Source of the DNA: Algoriphagus locisalis
GTDB lineage: Bacteria > Bacteroidota > Bacteroidia > Cytophagales > Cyclobacteriaceae
DNA length: 64,000 bases
Direction of reading: 5' to 3'
Assembly: GCF_900116615.1 (NCBI RefSeq)
Contig: NZ_FPBF01000003.1
Coordinates: 496,001 to 560,000, forward strand
Below are positions 18,209 to 28,397 of the stretch, piece by piece. A model generated the notes under the pieces. It ran no database searches. It saw nothing but the letters and a program-made list of their open reading frames with translations, and was not told the origin of the DNA. The position numbers and the translations under genes were made by a program. Every line of letters starts with the position of its first letter. Position 1 is the first letter of the stretch.

Positions 18209-19279
18209 ATGGACTTCAATCAATCTCCAGAACTTCCAAATAACCCACGTCCGATAGCAATTATCGGCTCTGGCGGGATCGTTACGGATGCGCATTTACC
18301 TGCATACACCTTAGCAGGCTGGAAGGTGATGGGCATTTATGACTTGGAGTCTCATAAGGCTGAAGCTGCAAGATCAACCTTTGCGATTGTAGCACAAGTA
18401 TTCTCGGATTTGGCTGTGCTGATCAGTGCAGCAAGCGAACAAAAGGCTGTTTTTGATTTGGCTGTTCCCTCAGATCAGATTCTGGACATACTTCAGCTTT
18501 TACCGGATGGCGCAGCTGTTTTGATCCAGAAACCTATGGGTGAGACGCTGGAGCAAGCAGCTGAAATCCATGAGCTTTGCCTTAAAAAGAAACTGATTTC
18601 GGCGGTCAACTTCCAGTTGAAGTTTGCTCCCTACATGCTAGCAGCGAAGGATATGATCCAAAAAGGCCTATTGGGTGAGGTGTATGATTTGGAACTGAAA
18701 GTCTGCGTCTATACTCCTTGGGAACTTTGGGATTTCCTCTCGGAAAAACCAAGAATGGAAGTGCTTTATCATAGTGTACACTACCTGGATCTCATTCGCT
18801 CATTTTTGGGAAATCCTGCTCGCGTACATGCCAGCGTCCTCAATAGTCCAAAATCTCCAAATCTGGCTGATGCCAGAAGTTCTATCATTTTGGATTACGA
18901 TGAAGTCACTCAAGCTAGAATTTTAACGAATCATGGACATGATTTCGGATCAAAACATCAAGAGTCCTATTTCAAAATCGAGGGGACCAAATGTGCTATA
19001 AAAATCACCATCGGGCTTTCGCTGGACTACCCGAAAGGCCAACCTCCAAAGATGGAATATTGCCTACTTGAAAATAAAGTCTGGAAGGAAATTCCACTGA
19101 CAGGCGGTTGGTTTCCGCATGCTTTCATTGGGACAATGGCAGCGTTACAGATGAAAATAGAAAATCCAGGTTCGCATCTTCCGCACAGTACGACAGATGC
19201 TTTGCAAACCATGAAACTCGTCGAAACAGTTTATAACGCCTCTAAAACAGGTGGAACTCCTTTCGGTAAAATCAATTAA
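18209..19279 (+). CDS. Gfo/Idh/MocA family oxidoreductase
   Basis: 356 residues. Rossmann motif GSGGI at residues 20-24 and IQKPMG (Lys108) in place of the common EKP at the active site, followed by the two-domain fold with SVHYLDL in the catalytic region. The family oxidises or reduces sugars and related alcohols with NAD(P). No signal peptide, so cytoplasmic. Its place between the symporter and a fuconate dehydratase gene makes a role in oxidising the imported sugar plausible, for example fucose or a methylated derivative to a lactone; this is inference from context. Confidence 0.9.
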   Translation: MDFNQSPELPNNPRPIAIIGSGGIVTDAHLPAYTLAGWKVMGIYDLESHKAEAARSTFAIVAQVFSDLAVLISAASEQKAVFDLAVPSDQILDILQLLPDGAAVLIQKPMGETLEQAAEIHELCLKKKLISAVNFQLKFAPYMLAAKDMIQKGLLGEVYDLELKVCVYTPWELWDFLSEKPRMEVLYHSVHYLDLIRSFLGNPARVHASVLNSPKSPNLADARSSIILDYDEVTQARILTNHGHDFGSKHQESYFKIEGTKCAIKITIGLSLDYPKGQPPKMEYCLLENKVWKEIPLTGGWFPHAFIGTMAALQMKIENPGSHLPHSTTDALQTMKLVETVYNASKTGGTPFGKIN

Positions 19280-19284
19280 TTCAG

Positions 19285-20730
19285 ATGCAAAAACTCCTTT
19301 TTATAGTCAGCTTTCTCCTTTCACTAAACGCTTTTTCCCAAGAAAAGAAAAAGCCGAATGTGCTATTCATTATCGCTGATGACTTGACAGCAACTGCTAT
19401 CGGAGCGTATGGAAATCCTGTTCCCAAAACTCCCGTAATCGATCAACTAGCTAAGGAAAGCACCCTTTTCACGCATGCTTACACTCAATATCCAGTTTGC
19501 GGCCCATCGCGTGCATCCTTTATGTTTGGCTATTACCCTAATGCGACCCAGACTTATGGATATGTTAGTGGGCGGGAAAATGTAGGAGAGGATCGCCCAT
19601 CTATGGCCGAGCTGTTTAAGCAAAACGGCTACTACACTGCCCGGGTGAGCAAAATCTATCATATGGGCGTGCCGGGTGATATAGAAAAAGGATCGGATGG
19701 AACGGATGATCCGGCCTCATGGATGGAAAAATTCAATTCTCAAGGACCGGAATGGACTGCCGCGGGCAAGGCCGAATTGGTGCAGAATAATCCTGACGGA
19801 AGCATAGAACGCAAAGGCGGAAATGTGATGACCATCGTGCAGGCAGACGGGGACGACTTGGTTCACTCGGATGGAAAAACTGCTGCAAAAGCCTCAGAAC
19901 TGATCCGTCAACACAAAGACAAGCCATTCTTTTTGGCAGTTGGATTTGTTAGGCCACATGTGCCTTTCGTAGCTCCGGCGGGCTATTTTGATCCTTTTCC
20001 TTTTGCCAAAATCAAAACTCCCGAGCAAGCACCGAATGACTGGGATGATATTCCTGAGCGTGGGATCAATTACGTCACCAGCGTGAATGCCGAGATGAAT
20101 CAGGAGCAAAAGCAAAAAGCTATTGCCGCCTATTATGCTTCGGTTTCCTATATGGATGCACAGGTCGGAAAAGTGCTGAAGACATTGAAAGAGGAAGGAC
20201 TGGAAGACAATACCATCATTGTATTCACCTCGGATCATGGATTCCATCTGGGAGAACATGAGTTCTGGATGAAAGTTAGCCTCCATGAAGAATCTGTGAA
20301 AGTGCCGATGATGATTAAAGTTCCTGGGAAGAAACCTGCTGTGGTCAATTCTTTCGCAGAGTTGCTGGACCTCTATCCTACTTTGGCTGATTTGGCAGGT
20401 TTGAAAGCACCTAAAGATATTCAAGGAAAAAGCTTAAAAGCACTTTTAGACAACCCAACCAAGAAAGTCAGAGACATGGCCTTCTCAGTAAGTCAGGGTG
20501 GGAAATCATTTTTGATCCGAACAGAGAAATGGGTTTATATCCAATACAATGAGGATGCATCCGCGGGAATGGAGCTTTTCGACATGGAAAATGATCCTAA
20601 GCAATTCAATAATCTGGCAGAGGATCCTGCATACGCAAAGCCTCTCAAGGAGATGCAAGCTAAACTCGCGAAGAAGCTGGCGGAAGTTCGCAAGAATGAT
20701 TTGGGAATCGATTATAAAGCCTCAAAATGA
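19285..20730 (+). CDS. S1 family sulfatase, iduronate-2-sulfatase-like
   Basis: 481 residues with an ordinary signal peptide (cleavage likely after AFS, residue 18), so periplasmic rather than lipid-anchored. Metal pair ADD at 31-33, formylglycine motif C-G-P-S-R at 72-76 (Cys72), and TSDHGFHLGEHEFW starting near 315. These are hallmarks of the iduronate-2-sulfatase-like branch, distinct from the two minus-strand sulfatases. It would remove a different sulfate. The start is 5 bp after the dehydrogenase stop, so it is in the same transcript. Confidence 0.93.
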   Translation: MQKLLFIVSFLLSLNAFSQEKKKPNVLFIIADDLTATAIGAYGNPVPKTPVIDQLAKESTLFTHAYTQYPVCGPSRASFMFGYYPNATQTYGYVSGRENVGEDRPSMAELFKQNGYYTARVSKIYHMGVPGDIEKGSDGTDDPASWMEKFNSQGPEWTAAGKAELVQNNPDGSIERKGGNVMTIVQADGDDLVHSDGKTAAKASELIRQHKDKPFFLAVGFVRPHVPFVAPAGYFDPFPFAKIKTPEQAPNDWDDIPERGINYVTSVNAEMNQEQKQKAIAAYYASVSYMDAQVGKVLKTLKEEGLEDNTIIVFTSDHGFHLGEHEFWMKVSLHEESVKVPMMIKVPGKKPAVVNSFAELLDLYPTLADLAGLKAPKDIQGKSLKALLDNPTKKVRDMAFSVSQGGKSFLIRTEKWVYIQYNEDASAGMELFDMENDPKQFNNLAEDPAYAKPLKEMQAKLAKKLAEVRKNDLGIDYKASK

Positions 20731-20846
20731 AATTCAATCTTCAGATACCACTCGCAGTGACCCCTGCACAACAACATATACCACAATTTATTTAAGCCTT
20801 GCTAATCCAAGCGAATCAACCAAACAACTTTTCGAAAAACAAACCT

Positions 20847-22097
20847 ATGAAAACCTCTATTGTAATCAAAAAAGGCCTTTCGAGCGACATGCGTTTTGAC
20901 TTAAAAGACGGTGCCGGATCGGATGCCGTGCATACCAGTCCAGTATATGCCTATGCTGTCTGCAGACTCGTGACAGATTCAAATTTGGAAGGCGTTGGAC
21001 TTGCCTTCACTTTAGGATCAGGAAATAAAATCGTTTGTCAAGCAATTGAATACCTAGTCAGACATGTAGAAGGAAAAGAGATCTATGAATTGATGTCGGA
21101 CTTTGGTACTATCTATAAGAAAATGGCGGATGATCCGAACTTCAGATGGCTCGGACCACACAAAGGCGTCGTGCAACTTGCACTCGCAGCAGTTGTAAAT
21201 GCTTGCTATGATCTTTGGGCAAAAGCTGAGGGAGTTCCGCTATGGAAACTTCTCACTAGCCTGACCCCAGAGCAATTGGTGAACACGTTGGATTTTTCTT
21301 ATTACGAGGATATTCTGCCAAAATATGAAGCCCTAGACTTGATCAAAAAGCAGCAAGCAGGAATTTCAAGTAGGGAATCGATTATTGAGACAGGTTATCC
21401 AGGATATGACACCTCAATCGGCTGGTTCAATTACTCTGATGAAAAGATAATTACCAATGTCAAAATGGCGATGGACCGAGGTTTCACAGCAATGAAACTC
21501 AAAGTAGGTTCGAAAAATGCAGCCCATGACATCCGAAGAGCGGAACTCGTAAGAAGAATCGCAGGCGACCAAGCTACCATCATGTTTGATGCAAACCAGC
21601 AATGGAACCTACCTCAGGCCATTGATATTTGTACCAAATTAAAAGATCTCAATCCCTATTGGATAGAGGAACCTACTCATCCTGATGATGTGTATGCACA
21701 TATTGCATTGGCAAAAGCTGTAGATGTACCTCTAGCGCTTGGAGAGCACGTCCCGAATAAGGTTATATTCAAAAACTTTATCCAGTCTGGATGTATGACT
21801 TTCAATCAGGTGGATGCAGTACGGGTTGGCGGAGTTTCTGAGTTTATCCTGATCAGCTTGCTTTCCCGCAAATTCAATATCCCAGTAGTTCCTCATGTGG
21901 GGGACATGGGACAGATCCATCAACATTTGGTGTTATTCAATCATATCACGCTTGGACATCCGGCATTACTTCTGGAATACATCCCTCATTTGCGTGAGCA
22001 CTTCAAATCACCAGCAATTGTCAAAGACGGTAAGTACCTCACTCCTATGGAACCGGGAATGAGCGCGGATCTTTTGAAACACGAATATTCTCTTTAA
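20847..22097 (+). CDS. fucD: L-fuconate dehydratase (enolase superfamily)
   Basis: 416 residues from the ATG at 20847; a longer in-frame start at 20799 adds 16 unlikely residues. The enzyme dehydrates L-fuconate to 2-keto-3-deoxy-L-fuconate. The opening RFDLKDGAGSDAVHTSP and the loop GYPGYDTSIGWFNYSDEK are typical of L-fuconate dehydratases. Catalytic residues are visible at the expected spacing: the KxK pair Lys217/Lys219, metal ligands Asp248, Glu274 and Glu300, and the general acid/base His350 (PHVGDMGQIHQH). This is the strongest clue that the locus handles fucose. The next pathway step (a keto-deoxy-fuconate dehydrogenase or aldolase) is not adjacent, though an aldolase-family gene lies at 43110. 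Confidence 0.9.
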   Translation: MKTSIVIKKGLSSDMRFDLKDGAGSDAVHTSPVYAYAVCRLVTDSNLEGVGLAFTLGSGNKIVCQAIEYLVRHVEGKEIYELMSDFGTIYKKMADDPNFRWLGPHKGVVQLALAAVVNACYDLWAKAEGVPLWKLLTSLTPEQLVNTLDFSYYEDILPKYEALDLIKKQQAGISSRESIIETGYPGYDTSIGWFNYSDEKIITNVKMAMDRGFTAMKLKVGSKNAAHDIRRAELVRRIAGDQATIMFDANQQWNLPQAIDICTKLKDLNPYWIEEPTHPDDVYAHIALAKAVDVPLALGEHVPNKVIFKNFIQSGCMTFNQVDAVRVGGVSEFILISLLSRKFNIPVVPHVGDMGQIHQHLVLFNHITLGHPALLLEYIPHLREHFKSPAIVKDGKYLTPMEPGMSADLLKHEYSL

Positions 22098-22278
22098 TAG
22101 ATTATGTATATCCGCATGTTCTCCAGTTAAAGGTAGAACGCGGCTAGATTAGATGGTAAACACTTGAAATGATTATCGTTAGGCATTTGAAAAAGGATCA
22201 TTTACAATACTTGGGGCAGCTGTAGATCCAGTACTCATTAAAGCGATTTCAAACAGGCTACCATAGCCATTCAAAGTA

Positions 22279-22312
22279 AACCAAGATCAGAATAGGTCTT
22301 GGTTGTTTTTTT
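22279..22312 (+). terminator. Intrinsic terminator after fuconate dehydratase
   Basis: AACCAAGA (22279-22286) pairs with TCTTGGTT (22297-22304), 10-base loop, followed by a T7 run at 22306-22312. It separates the catabolic operon from the SusC/SusD unit. The surrounding 383-bp spacer (22098-22480) must hold the susC promoter; no TAnnTTTG element was found there. Confidence 0.85.
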
Positions 22313-22480
22313 ATAAAGAAAGTAAATTAGTGCTAAAGACCTATTTTATCAACTGTTTATTAGGACATACGCACTATTTTGTTTTAACTTACCTCAAGTT
22401 TTTGAAATAAGTCAATTAAGTATGGCGGATTTCAGGAAAAAAACTACCCATAATTACCATTATCTTAAAACTAAGCGTGT

Positions 22481-25400
22481 ATGAAAAAAAGAATTACAAA
22501 TTTTCTACACAGAACCTGCAAAATTCGCAACAACCAGTACAGCTCTGGCATTGTGACTTTTTGCTGCTTTCTGTTACTATTTCTGGGAGCCCCAGAGATA
22601 GGTCTTGCTCAGCAATCATCACAGCTGACTGTAACAGGTACTGTGATTGATCCTGATGGGCTTCCATTACCAGGCTTGACTATTTTAGTCAAAGGAACTA
22701 CATCTGGTACTGTCACTGATGGAGATGGTAAGTATTCCATCCAAGTCCCAGGACCAGAGGCAGTTTTGGCATTTAGCTACATAGGTTATCAATCCCAGGA
22801 AATAATAGTGGGAAGCCGCACAGTGTTAGATGTCACGATGGAAGAGGATATTTCATCCCTGAATGAAGTGGTGGTAGTAGGATACGGTACGCAGAAAGTG
22901 ACTAACCTAACTGGTGCAGTAGATGTAGTAGAAGGTAAGTCTTTAGCAGACCGCCCCTCTCCCTCAGTATCCCAATTGCTTCAAGGAACCTCTCCAGGGC
23001 TTACTTTTAGTATGGGAAATAATGGGTTTCAACCTGGTGCTGAGATGAATATTCAGATCAGAGGAATGGGGTCTCTTAATGGTGGCTCTCCCTATGTAGT
23101 TATTGATGGTATCCCAGGCGATATGGATCGATTGAATCCGAATGACATAGAATCGATCTCAGTATTGAAAGATGCTGCTGCCTCGGCTATTTTCGGAGCA
23201 CGTGCTCCTTATGGTGTTATTGTGATCACTACTAAATCAGGTAGAGGAAAACTAAAAGCAAGCTATTCTGGAAGTGTAGGTGTTGCTTCTCCACAAAATC
23301 TACCATCCATGCTTAACTCTTATGATCATGCAAAAGTGATCAATGAGGCTGGTGTGTTTGGTGCAGGTGGAAGGTTTTTTTCAAACCGAACGATAGACAA
23401 TATTCTTGCGTTTCAACGAGGTGATTTTGACTTTTTACGCGAGAATGCCAATTTCCCTGCCGATGCCACTTTCTTTGAAACTACTCCAAATCCAAACAAC
23501 TTAAACCAGTGGGGTTTTGACCAAAATGGAAATGCAAACAGAGATTGGTTTGACGAGTACTTCGGTAAAGGAATGATCCAAAAACATGACTTGAGTCTAT
23601 CTGGTGGAAGCGATAAAACATCATATTATTTCTCAGCAGGTCTTTATGGTCAGTCTGGTGTTTTGAACTACGGTACGGATACCTTTGATCGATATAACAT
23701 CATGGGTAAGATCACCACTTCCATCACGAAGAACTGGGATTTCACCTACCAGCCTAGATTCTCGAAGCAGATTAGAGAGCTACCAAATATGGATCGCCAG
23801 GGCGCTTACGATTTGATTTTCCATCAGATAGCCAGAACTATGCCGACAAATGCTATGTATGATGGATTCGGAAATATCATGATCCAATCCAAAATCCCAT
23901 GGGTAAATGACGCAGGTACAGATATCACTGAAACCACAGAAAACTGGCACACTTTCGCTACCGATTTGAGACCAGCTGAAGGCTGGACTATTCACGGTGA
24001 CTTTGCCATGAAAAACACTGACATCTTTTTCAGAAGCAATGAACTTACCGTATTTGATAATTTGGTAGATGGCTCTGTCATCCCAAGTGGAAACACCGTA
24101 CCAAGTAACACTAGAAGAACACACTACAGTAATCTGTATTGGACTTCTAACATTTACACCTCCTACGAGCTACAGCTAAATGAGGTACACAATTTCAAAG
24201 CTATGGTGGGTACACAGTTCGAAAAGACTCAAAACAGAAACCTTTCCGGATTTAGAACCAACCTACTGGTACCAGAAGTGCCTTCATTGAATACAGCTGA
24301 CGGTGAGATCCAAATGACCGAAAACCTATTGACAGTAAGCACACAAGGTTACTTTGGTAGGTTCAATTACAACTTTGACGAGAAATATCTGATCGAAGTA
24401 AATGCAAGATATGACGGTACCTCTAGATTTAGAGAAGGTAACAGATGGGGTTTTTTCCCTTCATTATCAGCAGGATGGAATGTGGACAAGGAATCTTTCT
24501 GGGAGCCAATCAGTCAGGCAGTAAACACTTTAAAAATCCGTGGTTCATGGGGTGAATTGGGAAATCAAAATGTAGATCCTTATCAGGATTTGCAACTTAT
24601 TCCACTTTCAGGTAGTGCTGTCAACTGGATTTTTTCACCGAATGGCAGCAGACCAATAGGTTTTGCAGGAACACCTTCATTAATCAGTCCAGACCTTACA
24701 TGGGAAACGGCAAGATCAATAGACGTAGGAGCTGATATGACCTTCTTGAAAAATCGCTTGAAGTTTGTATTCGACTGGTTTGAAAGAACTACATTTGATA
24801 TGATCGGCCCTGTTGATCCTGCTCCTGGAGTATTGGGAGCCACTGTACCACAATCCAATAACGCTACCCTTAGAACAAGAGGATGGGAATCTACCATCAA
24901 CTATGGGCAGACCCTTTCCAATGGGCTGACTTTTAATGTAGGTTTCAACATCTTCGATAGCAGGACATTTGTCACAGAGTATCTTAATCCAAACGGTGTG
25001 CTTTCCACCTGGTATGAAGGAAGAGAGCAAGGAGAAATCTGGGGTTATACCGCAAACTCTCTTTATCAAAACCAAGAAGAAATCGATTCCTATACTTCAC
25101 AGGTTGACCTTTCAGATATCACAGGCCTAGCCTGGAATCCAGGAGATGTGAAGTATATAGACATCAATGGGGATGGTAAAGTAGATAATGGAGACAACAC
25201 GCTAGACAACCCCGGCGATATGAGCATCATCGGAAACAGTACTCCTAGATGGCAATATGGCCTTAATCTCAATGCATCTTATAAAGGTTTTGATCTATCC
25301 ATGATCTGGAGAGGTGTAGGAAAGAGAGACATCTTTTTTAGCTCGGGAGAGAATATTTTCTGGGGCTTCAGATCAGGTAATCAATCATCCCTATTCCCTG

Positions 25401-25789
25401 AGCATTTGGACTACTTCCGAGATACTCCGGGTGATATGTACACGGGACTTTACGAAGGAGAAGCTAACATCAATTTAGACTCTTACTTCCCTAGACCATA
25501 TATCAATGATGGACAGAACAACAAGAACCGATTGACTAGTACACGCTATTTGCAGAGCGGTACATATTTGAGATTGCAGAACCTACAGTTAGGATATACA
25601 CTTCCTGATCCGGCTTTGGATAAGATGCGCTTGAGCAATTTCAGGCTATATGTAACAGGGGAGAACCTAGTTACTTTCACTAAAATGCCTGTAGGCATCG
25701 ATCCTATAGCAATACAAAGTTCAAGGGGAGCTGGAAAAACCTATGGCGCGGATAGAATGATATCAGTAGGTGTACAAGTTTCCTATTAA
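22481..25789 (+). CDS. SusC-like TonB-dependent receptor
   Basis: 1102 residues. Signal peptide with long hydrophobic core ending LAQ at residue 44, then a carboxypeptidase-regulatory-like domain (about 50-122). The SusC family motif VVVGYGTQ (131-138) leads into the plug, with IRGMGSLNG and VLKDAAASAIFGARAP, and then the 22-strand barrel ending in the aromatic-terminal VGVQVSY. It imports oligosaccharides through the outer membrane with energy from TonB-ExbBD, using the SusD partner encoded 13 bp downstream. Placement next to sulfatases and fuconate dehydratase suggests a sulfated, fucose-containing ligand. No anti-sigma/ECF pair is adjacent. Confidence 0.96.
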   Translation: MKKRITNFLHRTCKIRNNQYSSGIVTFCCFLLLFLGAPEIGLAQQSSQLTVTGTVIDPDGLPLPGLTILVKGTTSGTVTDGDGKYSIQVPGPEAVLAFSYIGYQSQEIIVGSRTVLDVTMEEDISSLNEVVVVGYGTQKVTNLTGAVDVVEGKSLADRPSPSVSQLLQGTSPGLTFSMGNNGFQPGAEMNIQIRGMGSLNGGSPYVVIDGIPGDMDRLNPNDIESISVLKDAAASAIFGARAPYGVIVITTKSGRGKLKASYSGSVGVASPQNLPSMLNSYDHAKVINEAGVFGAGGRFFSNRTIDNILAFQRGDFDFLRENANFPADATFFETTPNPNNLNQWGFDQNGNANRDWFDEYFGKGMIQKHDLSLSGGSDKTSYYFSAGLYGQSGVLNYGTDTFDRYNIMGKITTSITKNWDFTYQPRFSKQIRELPNMDRQGAYDLIFHQIARTMPTNAMYDGFGNIMIQSKIPWVNDAGTDITETTENWHTFATDLRPAEGWTIHGDFAMKNTDIFFRSNELTVFDNLVDGSVIPSGNTVPSNTRRTHYSNLYWTSNIYTSYELQLNEVHNFKAMVGTQFEKTQNRNLSGFRTNLLVPEVPSLNTADGEIQMTENLLTVSTQGYFGRFNYNFDEKYLIEVNARYDGTSRFREGNRWGFFPSLSAGWNVDKESFWEPISQAVNTLKIRGSWGELGNQNVDPYQDLQLIPLSGSAVNWIFSPNGSRPIGFAGTPSLISPDLTWETARSIDVGADMTFLKNRLKFVFDWFERTTFDMIGPVDPAPGVLGATVPQSNNATLRTRGWESTINYGQTLSNGLTFNVGFNIFDSRTFVTEYLNPNGVLSTWYEGREQGEIWGYTANSLYQNQEEIDSYTSQVDLSDITGLAWNPGDVKYIDINGDGKVDNGDNTLDNPGDMSIIGNSTPRWQYGLNLNASYKGFDLSMIWRGVGKRDIFFSSGENIFWGFRSGNQSSLFPEHLDYFRDTPGDMYTGLYEGEANINLDSYFPRPYINDGQNNKNRLTSTRYLQSGTYLRLQNLQLGYTLPDPALDKMRLSNFRLYVTGENLVTFTKMPVGIDPIAIQSSRGAGKTYGADRMISVGVQVSY

Positions 25790-25802
25790 AATAACGAAGA
25801 CA

Positions 25803-27521
25803 ATGAAAAAATCACTATCAATATTTGGACTCTTGATTCTTCTGGCGGGAACTTTTGGATGCGAATCCTTTATTGACCATGCACCTGAAGATCAAATTGC
25901 GGTTGGAGACTACTTCAAAACTGCGAATGACATAGAAAACTACGTAAAGAAGTACTATGCAGGACTTCCTACCCACGGATCGGGAAATCAACCTTTATCA
26001 GAAACCAGTTCAGACAATCTGATCGTAGCAGTTCCTAATGCGGTAATTCAAGGTTCCAGAGCTCCGAGAAATGGACAGTGGACAGGCGAATGGGATGATA
26101 TTAGAAGTATTAATATTCTGTTTGACAATCTTGAAAATGTGCAGGATGATATGAGTTCATATGCACAATTCCTTGGAGAAGCACATTTCTTCAGAGCTTG
26201 GTATTATTACGAAAAGCTACAGACATATGGAGATGTGCCGATTTATACCAGTCAGTTATTACCAGGTGATGAAGGGCTATACAAAGCTCAAGACCCTAGA
26301 ACTGAAGTCGCTGACTTTATTTTGTCTGAATTGGATTTAGCCTTCCAGTATTTGGGAGCTAGAGCCAGCGTTGGAAACGCCAGGCTGAATAAAGAAACTG
26401 CACTTGCCTTCAAAACTCAGGTCGCACTTTATGAAGGTTCTTGGCAAAAGTACCATGCAGGGACTGTATTTGGTACAAGTGGAGCAGACCCTAACAAGTA
26501 CTTTCAGGAGGCTGTCCAGGCAGCAGAAACCCTAATGAATGGTAGCTACACGGTAGGTTTGTATAACACAGGAAAGCCGGAATCAGATTATTACGATTTA
26601 TTTGGAAAGGACAACATGTCCGACATTAACGAAGTGCTTTTTTATCGAATTGCAAGCACTTCTGAGCAACTAGGTCATGAGCTTCAGTTTTATACTACCC
26701 GACGTACACGAGATATGGGCTTAACTTGGTCAATGATTACCTCTTACTTAGGCAAAGACGGCAAACCCTATGATTATACTGGACTGACTCAAACGGTAAA
26801 AGGAAATGATTTTCTAAGGAAAATAGCTGAAGATACAGATCCAAGATTACATGCTACTGTGTGGATACCTGGTGACCTAAGAGTAGCTAGTTCTGGACAG
26901 ATCTTTGACAAACCATTCTTGACGGGCGGATCTGAAGAGCTTTGCGCCACTGGATTTCAGGTGAAAAAATTCTCAAATCCTTTTTCTTCTGCGGCAGGAG
27001 CAGACTTTGGTGGTTTGAGCCAAACAGGAAGGATTTACTTCCGATACGGAGAAGTCCTACTCAACTATGCGGAAGCAAAATATGAATTAGACGGTACCAT
27101 CGCTTTCGAAGCCCTTAATTTACTTCGGGATCGAGTAGGCATGCCTGCATTTGAGGTGATTTCGCAAAGTGAATATGGAGCAAATCTAATGGATTACGGC
27201 TATGCAATTGATGATGCACTTTATGCTATCCGGAATGAAAGACGAGTTGAGCTAGCATTGGAAGGTCAGAGACCTGATGACTTCAGAAGATGGGCAGCAC
27301 ACAGCTTGGTAGTAGGAAAAAGGCCTAAGGGCTATCCATTTGCACAAGATGAATTTCCGGGCTTTACTCCCCTATTAGATGCAAATGGTCAGACGGACTA
27401 TTTCCAAACCCAACTTCCAAATGGCTACGGGTTCAGACCGGATCAGGATTACCTTACTTCCATCCCTTCTGATGAATTAGTACTGAATCCTAACTTAAGA
27501 CAAAACCCAGGTTGGGAATAA
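25803..27521 (+). CDS. SusD/RagB-like nutrient-binding lipoprotein
   Basis: 572 residues from the ATG at 25803; an ATG at 25770 overlapping susC would put 11 extra residues before a clear lipoprotein signal, so it is rejected. The lipobox is LAGTFGC (Cys20). The SusD N-terminal TPR region (EAHFFRAWYYYEKLQTYGDVPIY) and the C-terminal RYGEVLLNYAEAKYE and NERRVELALEGQRPDDFRRW are all typical. It binds glycans at the cell surface and acts as the lid of the SusC barrel. Followed by a strong terminator. Confidence 0.96.
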   Translation: MKKSLSIFGLLILLAGTFGCESFIDHAPEDQIAVGDYFKTANDIENYVKKYYAGLPTHGSGNQPLSETSSDNLIVAVPNAVIQGSRAPRNGQWTGEWDDIRSINILFDNLENVQDDMSSYAQFLGEAHFFRAWYYYEKLQTYGDVPIYTSQLLPGDEGLYKAQDPRTEVADFILSELDLAFQYLGARASVGNARLNKETALAFKTQVALYEGSWQKYHAGTVFGTSGADPNKYFQEAVQAAETLMNGSYTVGLYNTGKPESDYYDLFGKDNMSDINEVLFYRIASTSEQLGHELQFYTTRRTRDMGLTWSMITSYLGKDGKPYDYTGLTQTVKGNDFLRKIAEDTDPRLHATVWIPGDLRVASSGQIFDKPFLTGGSEELCATGFQVKKFSNPFSSAAGADFGGLSQTGRIYFRYGEVLLNYAEAKYELDGTIAFEALNLLRDRVGMPAFEVISQSEYGANLMDYGYAIDDALYAIRNERRVELALEGQRPDDFRRWAAHSLVVGKRPKGYPFAQDEFPGFTPLLDANGQTDYFQTQLPNGYGFRPDQDYLTSIPSDELVLNPNLRQNPGWE

Positions 27522-27560
27522 AGATTAGCATAGGTTTATATAAATTGGTCTAGTAACTAT

Positions 27561-27589
27561 AAAAAAGGGGGTTGATAATCCCCTTTTTT
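27561..27589 (+). terminator. Intrinsic terminator after susD
   Basis: AAAAAAGGGG and CCCCTTTTTT form a perfect 10-bp stem with a 9-base loop; the T run is part of the stem. It ends the SusC/SusD transcript. Confidence 0.9.
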
Positions 27590-27644
27590 ATTATTTCACT
27601 CATAACTTGACAGAAGTTTGACTTTTTCACTAATAACAATCAAA

Positions 27645-28292
27645 ATGGAGAAAACCCCAAAGATCAAAACAAAGGACAAAATCATACTAGCTGCCATAGA
27701 GCAGTATAACAAAGAAGGTGTGCAAAGCATTACCAGCAGGCATATAGCCGGAGAAATGGGAATCAGCCATGGTAATCTTGACTATCACTATAAAACCAAG
27801 GAGGATTTACTTGTAGCTATCTATCAGAAAATGCGCAAGGAAATGACTGCTCTTTACGAAAGTCAGGAGGAGGATTATTCGGCTCTAGAAAACTTTCATT
27901 TACTGCTTATTCAATTTGAGGAATTCCAATATCGCTATAGATTTTTCAACCTGGACGTGCTAGAAATCACCCGCTCATTTCCAGAGCTGAGCAAGCTACT
28001 TCAAAAAACATTTGAAACTAGAAAGCATCAGACTGAAGAGCTGTTTGAGAAATTCAAAGCGGAGAAATTCATTAACGAGGAATATACAGAAGTAGAAGAC
28101 CGGCTTCAGCATATCATCCGAATGACCATTTCGTTTTGGCTATCCCAGCGTGAAGTTCTCAGCCTGTACAATTTCACGGAAAAAGGTGAAATGGTAAAAA
28201 GCATTTGGATACTATTGAAACCTTACCTAACCCCTTCAGGACTGGCTGAATATGGAAGAGTGATAGATAAATATGGATACACTAAAGCGTAA
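27645..28292 (+). CDS. TetR/AcrR family transcriptional regulator
   Basis: 215 residues from the ATG at 27645. The N-terminal domain KDKIILAAIEQYNKEG, then the helix-turn-helix ITSRHIAGEMGISHGNLDYHYKTKEDL (about 29-55), is TetR type. The rest is a helical ligand-binding domain rich in aromatic residues. Ligand unknown. Carbohydrate loci in this phylum are more often run by hybrid two-component, ECF/anti-sigma, LacI or AraC regulators, so a TetR next to susD is unusual. It may regulate the locus or be a neighbour with its own role; the terminators on both sides make it a separate transcript. Confidence 0.9.
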   Translation: MEKTPKIKTKDKIILAAIEQYNKEGVQSITSRHIAGEMGISHGNLDYHYKTKEDLLVAIYQKMRKEMTALYESQEEDYSALENFHLLLIQFEEFQYRYRFFNLDVLEITRSFPELSKLLQKTFETRKHQTEELFEKFKAEKFINEEYTEVEDRLQHIIRMTISFWLSQREVLSLYNFTEKGEMVKSIWILLKPYLTPSGLAEYGRVIDKYGYTKA

Positions 28293-28397
28293 AAAAATCT
28301 TCAGTGGTAAACTGCGGCTTTTAAGCCTAGGACTAAGCATAGCTAAAATGCCCGATTTCATTAAGACGAACTGTTCAAAAATGAACATATAAAATAT

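Noticed and set aside
20549..20899. 116-codon plus-strand frame between sulfatase and fucD
   Set aside because: It overlaps the 3' end of the sulfatase and the start of fucD in another frame and has no protein-like features.
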